Positions 19,036 to 28,128 are shown, counted from the first letter of the stretch. The stretch: DNA of 64,000 nucleotides from Streptomyces sp. NBC_00513 (GCF_041431415.1 NZ_CP107845.1:8184001-8248000), one strand, 5' to 3'. Notes: a model not told the origin generated them from the sequence alone. Translations and numbers: made by a program.

Positions 19036-19443
19036 CTAGATGCAGGGCGGCCGGTCATCGACGAGGTCGGCGTGGTCCCGTGCGCGTCGCCCCTTCTGCG
19101 CGAGGAGCCGGCGGAAGCCCGGCAGGGCGTAGCGCTCCCCGGTGCCTGCTCTGGGGCCGGGGATGCCGGCGACGGTGGCCATGCATTGCTGTGGCTGGGG
19201 CTGCCAGCCGGCGACCTGGACTCGTAGGCGCAGGCACTCGGCGCGTCGGTGCATGTCGAGGAGGTGGAGCAGGCCATCGACGTCCATGGCGGCTACGGCG
19301 TGCAGATCCACTACGAGGTCGTGTTCGTCCATGGTCACGTAGTCCAGCGCGCGCTGGAGGACTTCTCCCGCGGTCTCGTCGAGCTTCCCGGTGGCGCTGA
19401 TGAGGATCGAGCTGCCGCAGTGCCGGACGTCCACGTTGATCAA
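19036..19443 (-). CDS. STAS-domain protein (anti-anti-sigma factor type)
   Basis: A 135-aa protein read from TTG 19443. The first ~100 residues match a STAS domain: ILISATGKLDETAGEVLQRALDY, then DLVVDLHAVAAMDVDGLLHLLDMHRRAE, where the usual phosphorylatable Ser of the DS(S/A)G loop is replaced (AMDVDGL). The C-terminal tail is short and basic. Such proteins bind anti-sigma kinases. The lack of the usual Ser suggests unregulated or altered binding. No partner kinase is adjacent; start choice is uncertain because no strong ribosome binding site is present. Confidence 0.75.
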   Translation of the reverse strand: MINVDVRHCGSSILISATGKLDETAGEVLQRALDYVTMDEHDLVVDLHAVAAMDVDGLLHLLDMHRRAECLRLRVQVAGWQPQPQQCMATVAGIPGPRAGTGERYALPGFRRLLAQKGRRARDHADLVDDRPPCI

Positions 19444-19634
19444 TGTTCTGCTCCCGTCGCCCGAAGGCTCCGTGCCTTCGGGCGACCATCCTGGCGCGCC
19501 CCGGTGTGTTGTTGATGTGCGGCGCGCTGAGACGCGAGTCCAGGCCGGGACCGAGTTGACACCGAAGAAACCTTGAACGGTCGCAGGCCGTGCCTTCGCG
19601 TTCCTCGATCACGGGTTGCACCGTTCGTTTAGCT

Positions 19635-20591
19635 TTACAGTCCCAGTTGATGCATGACCGTGCGGTGCCACCGCGTGATGACAGTCGCGGGATCGCCAAA
19701 ATAGGACCAGGGCACCACCGTTGCCTGGCCGGCGAGTAGCTTGAAGAGGTAACCTGCTTCGTCGTACAGCCTGCCGGCGCACGTCGCGTGCAGCAGGCGG
19801 TTGAGGTCTGCGGTGTCCTGCGCCCGGTAGAGACCGTCCCAGTTGACGACCCACAGATCCCAGGTGCGGCGGGTGTCAGCGAGTGCTCTTTCGGCGTTCC
19901 AATGCCGGCGTAGGAAGAGTGCCATCTCACCCTCACGTTCAAGGCGGTAGCGGTACTCCTCCAGCCGGGCGACCTGCAGGAGTACGGCGAGTGCCGAGCC
20001 CGGCGGCGTGCTGTCCACCACGTCCCGGGCGAAGTCGTACATGGTCCCGTGCGAGCCGTGCCAGCGAGCGGACACGTGGCGCAGCGCCTGGTTGTGCGCT
20101 TCCCGGTTGTCCTGGTGCCGGGATCGCAGCTCCTGCCACCAGCGGTTGAACTGGTGATGCCCGCCCGGGTAGAGCCGGGCGATGGTGAGGAGTGACACCA
20201 ACGGCATGGGGTCGTGGGGATGTGCGTCGGCCGCACGGAGGCATGTCCGTAGGGCCATGTCCAGCCGGTCCTGGCCGACGGCGCTCGGGTCCCCCGCGGC
20301 CACGGCGAGGTTGAAGCAGCGCAGAACCTCTGTATCCGCGCGCAGCACCAGCGCGTCCGGATCGCCCGGCCGGGCGGTGTACCACTCCTCGGCGATGGTT
20401 GTCCCGGCCGTGGACTGGGCGAGCAGGCGGATTCGGTGGGTGCGGCGATCCCAGTCCTGCCCAGTGGAGTGGAGCAGTTCGGGAAGACCCTGCCAACGGC
20501 CGATGGCGACGTCTTCGCGTGCCTTCGCGAGTTCCCTGTCCCCGAGGGTCGCGTCGAATTCGGGAGTGAACGGTTTGTTTCCCGGCGTCAT
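19635..20591 (-). CDS. Conserved hypothetical, helical (TPR-like) protein next to an APC permease
   Basis: A 318-aa soluble protein (MTPGNKPFTPEFDATLGDRE) rich in helices and aromatic residues (HHQFNRWWQELRSRH, DLWVVNWDGLYRAQDT). Similar proteins occur in Streptomyces beside amino-acid permeases; no catalytic motif is evident. The gene starts 11 bp after the permease stop codon and is likely co-transcribed with it, which suggests a role linked to the transported substrate. Function unknown. Confidence 0.75.
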   Translation of the reverse strand: MTPGNKPFTPEFDATLGDRELAKAREDVAIGRWQGLPELLHSTGQDWDRRTHRIRLLAQSTAGTTIAEEWYTARPGDPDALVLRADTEVLRCFNLAVAAGDPSAVGQDRLDMALRTCLRAADAHPHDPMPLVSLLTIARLYPGGHHQFNRWWQELRSRHQDNREAHNQALRHVSARWHGSHGTMYDFARDVVDSTPPGSALAVLLQVARLEEYRYRLEREGEMALFLRRHWNAERALADTRRTWDLWVVNWDGLYRAQDTADLNRLLHATCAGRLYDEAGYLFKLLAGQATVVPWSYFGDPATVITRWHRTVMHQLGL

Positions 20592-20602
20592 GGCTGCGCC
20601 CC

Positions 20603-22066
20603 TCAGAAGTCCGTGGCTATGGTGTTGTCAGCGGACGATGAGGACACGGGCTCCAGGCCCTCGTACTCTTGTCGGATTATTTCGGTCTTGGCGGCGTCCA
20701 GCCGATCCGGACGGTAGTAGGTGCTCTGCCGGTACACGAACATCGGGATCAGGCCCACGGCGAGACCGCCGATGCCGATCCAGATGGCGGTGGCATCGAG
20801 TGCGCCCAGCGACTCGACGAACACCCAGAACAGGAACAGCGCCCCGGTCAGCGGCCACAGCCCGCCGAAGATGAAGTTCGCCGGGGTCTTCAGCAGCACC
20901 TTTCGGTAGGCGACGACTACCGCGACTCCGGACAGCCCGTAGTAGACGGCGATCTGGAGTCCGATGGCGGCCACGGCGCTCTCCAGGATGTCGCCGACCG
21001 AGCCCAGGGCATTGGACGCCACGAAGAGGCCGAGGGCGACCGCACCGACAACCACCAGCGCGACCCAGGGTGTCCGGTAGCGGGGGTGAGAGGCACCGAG
21101 GGCAGCCGGCATGGTGCGGTCGCGACCCATCGCGAACAGGGAGCGGGTCACCTGGATGAGGGTGGTCTCCAGGGTGGCGATGGTGGACAGCATGACGGCG
21201 ACGATCAGCAGTTTGCCGCCCCAGCCGGGCCAGAGGCGGTCGCCGAGCAGGGCCAGGACGTTGGCGCTGTTGGCCTCGATCTCCTCGGCGGTGAGCAGCA
21301 GGTTCACAGAGATCGTGAACACTTCGAACAGGACGAAGACGACGGCGAGGCCGACCAGGCCGGCCAGGCCCGACGTCTTGCGACTGTTGCGGGTTTCCTC
21401 GCTGAGGTTGCTGGTGACGTCCCAACCCCAGTAATAGAACGCCGCGATCAACGCTCCGGCTGCGAAGCCCTGAACCCCATCGAAGTGGCCGAAGCCCAGC
21501 CAGGACCAGGAGAACTGCTGAACCGCGTCGCCATGGAAGAGGGCCGCCGCGGCGAAGGCGAGCAGAATGAGCAACTCGATGCCGGACATGATCAGCTGGG
21601 CGTGGACCGTCAGTCGCGCTCCCTTAAGCACGACGACGAGCATCACCAGAAACCAGAGCGCGCCGACCACGGTCGCCAGCGCGGTGTTCTCCGCCAGGTC
21701 CGGGGCGAACAGGGACAGCGTCATGCTGCCCGCCGGCAGCGAGCCCGCGACCATGAAGATCGTGGCCGAGACCACCAGCGCCCAGCCGCTGAGGAAACCG
21801 AGTGAGGGATGGAGGGCACGGGCCACCCAGGAGTAGCTGGCGCCGGCGTTGATGTCGAGCCTGCCCAGGTAATTGAACGCCCAGGCGATACCGAACATGG
21901 GTATCGCGCACCAGAGCAGCGCGGCAGGGGCGGCGAAACCGACCGAGCCGACGAGTACGGCTGTCGTCGCCGCCAGGGAGTAGGCGGGAGCACTGCCGGC
22001 CACCGCCATGACGATGCTGTCGAAAGTGCCCAGGACGTTCGCCTGGAGCCCCTTGTGTGTACTCAT
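20603..22066 (-). CDS. APC-superfamily amino-acid/polyamine permease
   Basis: A 487-aa integral membrane transporter with about 12 hydrophobic segments. The family opening is clear (TFDSIVMAVAGSAPAYSLAATTA, unwound TM1 with GSAPAYS), as is the TM6 to TM8 region (YYWGWDVTSNLSEETRNSRK, the usual WG-D...EE substrate loop). The C-terminus is cytosolic and acidic. It would import an amino acid or amine by proton symport. ATG 22066 lacks a strong upstream purine run. Downstream partner: the helical hypothetical protein. Confidence 0.92.
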   Translation of the reverse strand: MSTHKGLQANVLGTFDSIVMAVAGSAPAYSLAATTAVLVGSVGFAAPAALLWCAIPMFGIAWAFNYLGRLDINAGASYSWVARALHPSLGFLSGWALVVSATIFMVAGSLPAGSMTLSLFAPDLAENTALATVVGALWFLVMLVVVLKGARLTVHAQLIMSGIELLILLAFAAAALFHGDAVQQFSWSWLGFGHFDGVQGFAAGALIAAFYYWGWDVTSNLSEETRNSRKTSGLAGLVGLAVVFVLFEVFTISVNLLLTAEEIEANSANVLALLGDRLWPGWGGKLLIVAVMLSTIATLETTLIQVTRSLFAMGRDRTMPAALGASHPRYRTPWVALVVVGAVALGLFVASNALGSVGDILESAVAAIGLQIAVYYGLSGVAVVVAYRKVLLKTPANFIFGGLWPLTGALFLFWVFVESLGALDATAIWIGIGGLAVGLIPMFVYRQSTYYRPDRLDAAKTEIIRQEYEGLEPVSSSSADNTIATDF

Positions 22067-22855
22067 GAGTCTCCGTGATGCCCTTTGGATACGGCCGCTG
22101 TCAGTGATGTCCCAGCAAAGGAGCGCACAACCACGAGGACGGACATCAAGGTGGCTGGTGCGGTCGTGCCCGGCCGGTAATCTCGCGAACAGCAGGCAGA
22201 GTTATGGACGGCTTACGAGAAGTAAATGCCCACATCGTGACAGCGCGAGCTTTGGACCATGGCGGTCCGCGGCGGTCGCCGATCGAGTTCATCAGGCACG
22301 AGTGGCACGGTAGACCGTGAGCTGTTTCGGGTTTGGTGAACACTCTAAATGCGATCTGATTTGGATTCTGTGGCTGTGAAGTGGTATACGGCCGGCCCAA
22401 CTCACCCGTCGGTTGGACGATCGCCGTGATCGGCGGATTGGTGTGCACGAACCACGGGACGTCATGCTGATCACGGACAACGGCCTGTACGGGCCGGGTG
22501 GCCGGGCGTTCTACGCGCCGGTCGAGGACGACGTCGAGGGCCCGTTCCTGTGGCACGGCGACACCCCTTGACCAGTCCCGGTCCTGCCGGAGCCAGGTGA
22601 CTGCGACCGGGGAAGGACTCACCAGCCCGCTGATGCACGTGGAGGCGCGGGTGGACGTCTGCCGGACCGGGTACTTGTCCCGCTCTGCCCGTACCGCCAC
22701 GAGATGCCGCCTGGTCCTCCGACTGTCGCTGTTCGAAGCGGGGTTCAGCCCGTGTACCGGCATGCGCGCGTGGGGTGGCCTGGGATGCGGGTGCGGGCTG
22801 CTGGGGCATGAGAGTGTCGGGGAGCGGACGGGCCGGGGGCCGGATCAAGGGGCGG
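22067..22855. other. Gap with a possible gene tail and the start of a direct repeat
   Basis: 22067-22200 probably contains the permease promoter. On the plus strand a short frame ending at 22571 (MLITDNGLYGPGGRAFYAPV, then ...GPFLWHGDTP) looks like the tail of a lost gene. From 22607 the first copy of the ~270-bp direct repeat begins. No complete gene is supported. Confidence 0.4.
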
Positions 22856-22873
22856 TTGTCGGTCAACGAGCTG
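22607..22873. repeat. Direct repeat, copy A (about 270 bp)
   Basis: Shares long identical runs with 24899-25167 (for example gaggcgcgggtggacgtctg and ccgggtacttgtcccgctct), interrupted by substitutions and small indels. Copy B contains the 3' end of the minus-strand gene at 25047-25472; copy A holds only that tail, so it is a partial duplicate. The two copies bracket the proline-rich peptide / methyltransferase module. Confidence 0.85.
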
Positions 22874-23275
22874 GCAGACCATGTGGTTAAGGCATTTCGA
22901 CATGCCGGCTTGCCCGCTTTCCTTGAAGGAGAAGATGGCAGCGATGATCTGGCCGGAGCAGTCGTGAACGTCGAACCTGACGCCGAGATGGGCTCGGCTG
23001 CCGTGTCCGTGGGATGGCGCTGTGAGGTAAGTAAAATCCATGCTGCTCTGAGGGAATTGAGTGCAGGAGCTGCCGACACCCCACCCGCGAAGTATCCAGG
23101 AATTATCGGTACACATATGCAGAGTGCGCTCGTCAAAATTCTGTTGGGAGCCGGCATTATTGCCACTCCGAACAATGACAGCACGGATTCAGATCGTGTC
23201 CTTGTGTTCGCACGAGTCTCCGATCTTCCGACTGCGCTGCAGCCCACATTTGTTCCCCCGCAGCCGACGCCGTGA
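22856..23275 (+). CDS. Conserved hypothetical protein, N-terminus formed by the repeat boundary
   Basis: A 139-aa protein from TTG 22856 (SVNELADHVVKAFRHAGLPA) preceded by aaggggcgg. Landmarks: VVNVEPDAEMGSAAVSVGWRC and GTHMQSALVKILLGAGIIAT. Similar small proteins are known in Streptomyces without function. GC is lower than in neighbours. The start lies inside repeat copy A, and sequence similarity to copy B ends about 15 bp later, so the natural N-terminus may have been replaced. A hairpin terminator follows. Confidence 0.6.
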   Translation: MSVNELADHVVKAFRHAGLPAFLEGEDGSDDLAGAVVNVEPDAEMGSAAVSVGWRCEVSKIHAALRELSAGAADTPPAKYPGIIGTHMQSALVKILLGAGIIATPNNDSTDSDRVLVFARVSDLPTALQPTFVPPQPTP

Positions 23276-23400
23276 TGATCCGTGTGCCGGGCAGCCCGAC
23301 AGCCGCCCGGCACACACCCATGCCCAGCCCCGGTCACCAACCGCGGCCAGGCGCTCCACGTCCCCGGCGCGGCTGAGGTCGAGGGACCCAAGGGCGCTGC
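23273..23400. repeat. Dispersed repeat around a hairpin, copy 1
   Basis: About 120 bp similar to 55141-55260. Both have tgatgatc, gccgggcagcccg, a second arm cccggcacac, then a block with gcgctccacg and a later gagg(g)(a/c)ccc. The repeat includes the terminator hairpin described separately. Confidence 0.55.
23282..23315 (+). terminator. Hairpin terminator after the hypothetical gene
   Basis: Perfect 11-bp stem gtgtgccgggc / gcccggcacac with a 12-nt loop, 7 bp after the stop codon at 23275. Confidence 0.8.
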
Positions 23401-23567
23401 CCGGCGGGCGGGACTCCATGAACGGCACGGATGGTGCGGCCTTCGGACGCGTGGATGATTGCGATGGGTCTCGGCTTGATCGCGCCGACAACGCGCCCGG
23501 TATGCGCCCTGCCGTATCCGCCCCACCGGTCCTACCGTTGGGGTTTCGGACTCACGGGGAGGTTGCT

Positions 23568-23696
23568 GTGGCGGGAATCGTGGAGGGCAAGCACCGGTCG
23601 CCGATCGGTGATGACGGGCATCAGCCGAACCGCCCGCTGCCACCACCCCCGCCGCCTCCCCCGCCGCCGCCCACCGACCCCGACAAGAAGAAGTAG
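23568..23696 (+). CDS. 42-residue proline-rich peptide, candidate modified-peptide precursor
   Basis: GTG 23568 with ribosome binding site gggagg 6 bp upstream. The peptide opens MAGIVEGKHRSPIGDDGHQP, continues NRPL, then an uninterrupted run of eleven prolines, and ends TDPDKKK. Its stop is 4 bp before the start of a PCMT-type methyltransferase of the kind that matures ATP-grasp and FxLD peptides by acting on Asp. The DDG and DPD motifs supply Asp residues. No ATP-grasp ligase or lanthipeptide enzyme is adjacent. Precursor status is an inference from position and size. Confidence 0.6.
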   Translation: MAGIVEGKHRSPIGDDGHQPNRPLPPPPPPPPPPPTDPDKKK

Positions 23697-23700
23697 GCCT

Positions 23701-24891
23701 GTGGCCACCCTCCCGAGCCAAAACATCGCTGCTGCTGGCGAGACGCCGGTCGACACACTGCTCACCGCGGTCACGGAGCAGCTCGATCAAGCCCTGCCCA
23801 CTCGCTTGGAACGGGCGTTTCGCCGTGTGGATCGGCACCGCTTCCTGCCGGAGCGGATCTGGCTGCGGGACGGGTCAGGCGGCTACGCACCCGTCGACCG
23901 CGTCACCGACCCCGACCGGTGGATGACGGCGGCCTACGCGGATCAACCGCTCGTCACTCGCTTCACCGACGGGCTGCCAACCTCCTCGGCATCGATGCCC
24001 TCGATGGTCGCGCGCATGCTGCTCCTGACCGGCCTCGCCGAACCCTCCTCAGCTGACGGGAACGCGGGCACCCGGGCGCTGGAGTTGGGCGCGGGCACCG
24101 GTTACAACGCGGGTCTGCTGTGTGCGCTGGTGGGGGACCGGCGGGTGACCACCGTGGAACTCGACCCGGTACTCGCCGCCGAGGCCCAGGAGAACCTGAA
24201 GGCGGCCGGATACACGCCAACAGTCGTGATCGGGGACGCCGCCGACTCCCGACCACCCGGCGGCCCCTGGGACGTGCTCCTCGCCACGTTCTCCGTCGAC
24301 CACATCCCGCCCACCTGGCTCACCCAGATCCGAGCTGGCGGCCGGATCGTGACGCCGTGGACCTCGGCCTGGTGCACTTACGGCACCCTCGCCTTGACGG
24401 CCCCACAGCACGGCCACGGCGAAGGCAGGTTCCACTCCTTCGCCTCCTTCATGCCGATGGCACGCCCCGAGACTCGCCCGGACGAAGCGGCCCCCGCCTC
24501 GGCCACGCACGAAGGCGGAGTCGTGCGGTCGTCGACGACGTTGTCGCCGTGGGCGGTCGCGGGCGGTGACCTCGACGCCGAGTTCCACGTCGGCCTCACG
24601 GTCGCGGGGGCGTCGTTCGCCTGGGACACCAGCGGTGAACACGCCCACACCCGCCTCCAGGTCACCGACACCACCGGTTCCTGGGCGACCGTCGACTACG
24701 ACGGGCGCACTTCGGCCGTGTTCGCCGTCGCCCAGGCAGGGGCCCGCCACCTGTGGGACGAGGTCACCACGGCGCACCAGCGGTGGGAACAACTGGGCCG
24801 GCCGCACATCGACCGCTACGGCCTCACCACCACAGGGCAGAACACCACGGTCTGGGTGGATTCGCCAGCGATCGCCGTGGCTGCTTTCTGA
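23701..24891 (+). CDS. PCMT-family methyltransferase (peptide-maturation type)
   Basis: A 396-aa SAM-dependent O-methyltransferase related to protein-L-isoaspartate methyltransferase, with the long C-terminal extension seen in the methyltransferases of ATP-grasp and FxLD peptide clusters. The PCMT entry motif PTSSASMPSMVARML is at about residues 93-107, followed by SAM motif I ALELGAGTGYNAG (126-138), VTTVELDPVLA and DVLLATFSVDHIPPTW. Known relatives methylate an Asp side chain, leading to aspartimide. GTG 23701 follows the peptide stop by 4 bp, so the two genes are coupled. Confidence 0.88.
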   Translation: MATLPSQNIAAAGETPVDTLLTAVTEQLDQALPTRLERAFRRVDRHRFLPERIWLRDGSGGYAPVDRVTDPDRWMTAAYADQPLVTRFTDGLPTSSASMPSMVARMLLLTGLAEPSSADGNAGTRALELGAGTGYNAGLLCALVGDRRVTTVELDPVLAAEAQENLKAAGYTPTVVIGDAADSRPPGGPWDVLLATFSVDHIPPTWLTQIRAGGRIVTPWTSAWCTYGTLALTAPQHGHGEGRFHSFASFMPMARPETRPDEAAPASATHEGGVVRSSTTLSPWAVAGGDLDAEFHVGLTVAGASFAWDTSGEHAHTRLQVTDTTGSWATVDYDGRTSAVFAVAQAGARHLWDEVTTAHQRWEQLGRPHIDRYGLTTTGQNTTVWVDSPAIAVAAF

Positions 24892-24898
24892 CCTTCCC

Positions 24899-25167
24899 TG
24901 TGACCGGGGAAGGTCACTCACCGGTCCGCTGGTGCACGTGGAGGCGCGGGTGGACGTCTGCCGGACCGGGTACTTGTCCCGCTCTGCCCGTACCGCCGCG
25001 AGATGCCGCCTGGTCGTCCGCTGTCGCTGTTCGTCCGAAGCGGGGTTCAGCCCGTGTCACCGGCCTGCGCGCGTGGGGTGGCCCAGGAATCCGGGACGGG
25101 CCGTTGGGGCATGAGCGTGTCGGGGAGTTGATGGGTCGGGGGCCGGATCAGGGGGCCGTTGTCGGTC
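24899..25167. repeat. Direct repeat, copy B (about 270 bp)
   Basis: Counterpart of 22607-22873. It starts just after the methyltransferase stop and covers the 3' part of the minus-strand gene 25047-25472. Confidence 0.85.
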
Positions 25168-25472
25168 AGGGTGCGGGCGGTGAAGCCGGCGTGGTGGAGG
25201 CTGTTGGCGGCCTCGAAGGCGATCAGGGATCCCGTGCTCTGGTCGGCGGCTTCTTCGATGGCACGCAGGAGTTCGTCGGCCCAGTCGTTGCCGGTTCCGG
25301 CCGGGCCGGCCGGGTTCACACCGTCGGCAAGCGACAGGGCGAGGGTGCCGCGAACGCCGATGACGTAGAGGAGGAGCTCCCCGTGGCCGGTGGTGACGCC
25401 GGCGATCCGGTCGGCCCGAATCCGGCTCTGGCCGACACACACCCAAACCCGGGAGCGCCCCACGCTCACCAT
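25047..25472 (-). CDS. Small hypothetical protein, partly duplicated in repeat copy A
   Basis: A 141-aa protein (MVSVGRSRVWVCVGQSRIRA). The middle reads as a plausible fold (GELLLYVIGVRGTLALSLAD, DELLRAIEEAADQSTGSLIAFEA) and the C-terminus is Pro/Arg rich and low in structure. Only the last ~35 codons recur in copy A, in the same relative orientation. No family recognised; it converges on the methyltransferase gene. Confidence 0.5.
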   Translation of the reverse strand: MVSVGRSRVWVCVGQSRIRADRIAGVTTGHGELLLYVIGVRGTLALSLADGVNPAGPAGTGNDWADELLRAIEEAADQSTGSLIAFEAANSLHHAGFTARTLTDNGPLIRPPTHQLPDTLMPQRPVPDSWATPRAQAGDTG

Positions 25473-25914
25473 GCGCGCAACTGCGCCCCGCAGGGCCTCA
25501 GGACAACACTGACGGCGGTTTCGTTCATGCGGTCACGGTCGCAGAAAACACCCGGCTCGTTCCACAGAAAACCCATGTAGGTACGGACCCCTCCCTCAGA
25601 TGGGTATCACGAGCGGCCATGGGGGATCCTCGGAACTTTCGTCAGAGCTGTCGAGGGCGTCTGTCCGGGGGACGGTGACTTGATCTCAGCGCGTCCCGCT
25701 GCAGAGCGCACCTCGAGGAGCGGTGGGATGGCGGTTGCTGGGAGCCGCGCCTGGGAGGGTTGCTGCTTTCGGTCTCGTGGCGCTGTCGGATGCGGGCGGG
25801 TTCGGCAGCCGTCACACGTCGCCGCTCACAGCCCCGGTCGACAGCATCCACTTCCACCCCCGGCCGCCTGACAGCGGAGTGCGCGTCCTTCGCCCCACGG
25901 TCGGGTCGTGGCTC
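25473..25914. other. Intergenic, nothing recognised
   Basis: About 440 bp upstream of the minus-strand hypothetical and downstream of the minus-strand regulator. No open frame with credible start and composition. Confidence 0.4.
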
Positions 25915-27060
25915 TCAGGAGCCTTGTGAGAGTTGCGCGTCAGGGTCCCGGACGTCCGGTGTACGGGTTTCGTTCTCGTCGCCGGCCGGGTGGGGGATGC
26001 TGTGTGCGGTGCGGACGGCGTGCATGTGGAGCCACAGGGCTCGCAGGTCCTCGGGGCTTCCGCGGAGGGCGAGGGCGAGGCGGGCGACGAACTGCCAGTC
26101 GGCCAGGTGGTCGGCGGGTTCGGTGGATTCCAGGGCGGCGGTGATCTGTGCGGGGGTGAAGCTGCTGCTGCCGCGGCACAGGCTGTCGGGTTCCGGCGCC
26201 GCCGCGGCGAGCCACATGCCACGCAGTCCGTTCTGCAGCGCCCGGGCGGTCTTCGCGTGGTCTTCGAGGCGGGGTGGGGGAGACACCTGGATGCCTTGTG
26301 CCTTCTCCCACAGGGGGAGCAGATCGTCGGGGCTGGCCTTGCACAGTTCTGCGAATCGCTGGACGACGGGCCACTTCGGGGTCCGCTTGCCCAGCATGAT
26401 CCGTGACAGCAGCGACGGGGAGATGCCCAACTCGCCCGCGAGGCCGCGTCCGGAGAGCGCGGAGGTGCGATGCAGGTGTGTCAGGGCGACGGCGAGCTGA
26501 TAGCCGGGGTGGCCCGGAAGGGACGCGTTGGCCGGGGTGGGAAGAGTGACACCGCGCATCCGGGCGCGGGCCGTGGTGGCCGTGCGGCCGTCGCCGCGGG
26601 CATGGGGGCCGGAGCCACGTTCGGCGCGCCAGCCCACGACCTTCGCGACCTTGTCGCTCGCGAAGGAGTCCCGGGCATGCCCGGGCGCCATCGACAGCGC
26701 CTTGCCGATGTCCTCCCAACCGGCCCCGTACTCGTGGGCCTGACGAACGGCGACGGCCTTGAGGTCGGCGATCTCCCGCTCCAGCCGCACCACCTCCTTG
26801 ACCAGATCCAGGGGACGCACGACGTAGGGGTGGTGGCTGAGGTGGAGGGCACGATTCGCCTTCGTGCGCAGCGCCTCGGCGATACGCACGACCTCCTGGT
26901 CGTGGTAGTCGGAGCGCTGGGGCGCCGAGAGATGACGGTTGCGGTAGGCAGCGGAGCGGCAGTCCTTCGAGCAGTACGTCGGGGGCCGGCCCGACGGCTT
27001 CGGGCGGGAGAACTTCTCCTTGCAGTAGGCACAGATCAGCAGGGCGGCGGTTTCCGGCAT
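25915..27060 (-). CDS. HTH regulator with N-terminal zinc finger
   Basis: A 381-aa cytosolic protein. ATG 27060 gives MPETAALLICAYCKEKFSRP, a CxxC followed 17 residues later by YCSKDC, a treble-clef-like zinc finger. A helical segment follows (VVRLEREIADLKAVAVRQAHE, then YGAGWEDIGKAL, itself HTH-like). An XRE HTH is at about residues 225-260 (GRGLAGELGISPSLLSRIMLGKR), ending with a helical region containing LWLHMHAVRTAHS. It is monocistronic and likely controls transcription of a local target; the effector is unknown. The longer upstream frame is not needed. Confidence 0.8.
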   Translation of the reverse strand: MPETAALLICAYCKEKFSRPKPSGRPPTYCSKDCRSAAYRNRHLSAPQRSDYHDQEVVRIAEALRTKANRALHLSHHPYVVRPLDLVKEVVRLEREIADLKAVAVRQAHEYGAGWEDIGKALSMAPGHARDSFASDKVAKVVGWRAERGSGPHARGDGRTATTARARMRGVTLPTPANASLPGHPGYQLAVALTHLHRTSALSGRGLAGELGISPSLLSRIMLGKRTPKWPVVQRFAELCKASPDDLLPLWEKAQGIQVSPPPRLEDHAKTARALQNGLRGMWLAAAAPEPDSLCRGSSSFTPAQITAALESTEPADHLADWQFVARLALALRGSPEDLRALWLHMHAVRTAHSIPHPAGDENETRTPDVRDPDAQLSQGS

Positions 27061-27227
27061 CAGTCCTCGAATGGGGTGCTGGCTGCGCTCACGCCAAAAG
27101 CGCGCGAGCACGCGAGGGTTTCGTCAGCGTGGCCCGGCGATCAGTACCGGCCAGGCCGAGGAAGAAATGAAGAAACGGCCCGTCCACCACTCCCGGAGAA
27201 CGATGGACGGGGCGCTCAGATGCATGG

Positions 27228-27413
27228 TCAGACGGCGCCGGGCACAGCCGGCCATACGTGCCGCCGGCCTGCTACACGCCTGCGAAACCACGTGGAACGC
27301 CGCCCGGCCGCCGCCAGAACGGGCAGAACCAGAACGCCCGCGGCAGCCTGCTGCGGCTCGCGAATCAGCACGATCCCCAGCACCACCACCGCGATGAAGG
27401 GAATCAGCTGCAC
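27228..27413 (-). CDS. Possible small membrane protein
   Basis: From GTG 27413 a 61-aa frame begins QLIPFIAVVVLGIVLIREPQ, continues AAAGVLVLPVLAAAG and ends with a basic tail. One or two membrane segments are plausible. No good ribosome binding site; could be chance. Confidence 0.35.
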   Translation of the reverse strand: MQLIPFIAVVVLGIVLIREPQQAAAGVLVLPVLAAAGRRSTWFRRRVAGRRHVWPAVPGAV

Positions 27414-27562
27414 GTTGACACACCTGTCAACGCCCGCATAGGACTGGATACCCGCCAAGGGGGGCATGTTACGGTCGAAACCGCTGCTCAGCGCCTCAGT
27501 GCGCGGGGCGGAGAATCGAATGAAGGACAAGGTCGCTCCTGACGTTCGAACACGGTGGAAAC

Positions 27563-27606
27563 GGCCACCCCCTGGTGATGGTGTGAGAGCCCGTCAGGGG
27601 GCGGCC
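27563..27606. terminator. Imperfect hairpin
   Basis: ggcc-a-ccccctg pairs with caggggg-c-ggcc across a 20-nt loop, in the gap between the small membrane ORF and the gene at 28129. Confidence 0.4.
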
Positions 27607-28128
27607 GCATGCCGACATTAGCCCCCGGACTATGACGCACCGCCATTGCGAGATCGAGAAATCACAAGGTGCAGCACCCGGGCAGACAAAGTGTTGAGTC
27701 GAACATCCGAATAAACCTCATTCGGTCACTGGTGATCGATTTCATCCCGACTCCGCACAAACCGAGACCTTCACTGCTCAGCCATGATGCGCCGTCATAC
27801 CGGCGCGTTCATAGAGCCGGTACCGGGCAGGCGGGCAGCACAGCCCGGGTGTCCGGGAGGCCGGGCAGGGCGTTGTGCACGCCGTTGATTTCCCGGGCCC
27901 GAAGCGGTCAGTCGATCTCCGTGGTCGAATGCGGCCTCGAATACAGCCGAGCCTTGTGGATCCGATCGCAGCCCAGGGTGCTTGCCTGGGTGTCGTTCAC
28001 GTCGCCGTAGCGAAGCGGCCCTCTTCGTGAGGGCGATTCGGCTGATTCCCCCCGGCTGCGTTCTGGGTGCGAGATCGTCTGACGAGAGGCGGGAGATCCC
28101 GCCCAGAGCACGGTGTGTGGGAGGCGCG
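27607..28128. other. Intergenic, relatively AT-rich
   Basis: About 520 bp with lower GC in its first half (gagaaatcacaaggtgcag region). No gene recognised. The last 30 bp hold the ribosome binding site (gggaggc) of the gene at 28129. Confidence 0.4.

Noticed and set aside
20669..21805. 378-aa frame opposite the APC permease
   Set aside because: Asp/Gly/Gln-rich antisense shadow of a membrane protein.
22471..23838. 455-aa minus-strand frame
   Set aside because: Crosses the direct repeat and three plus-strand features, with no consistent composition or motif.
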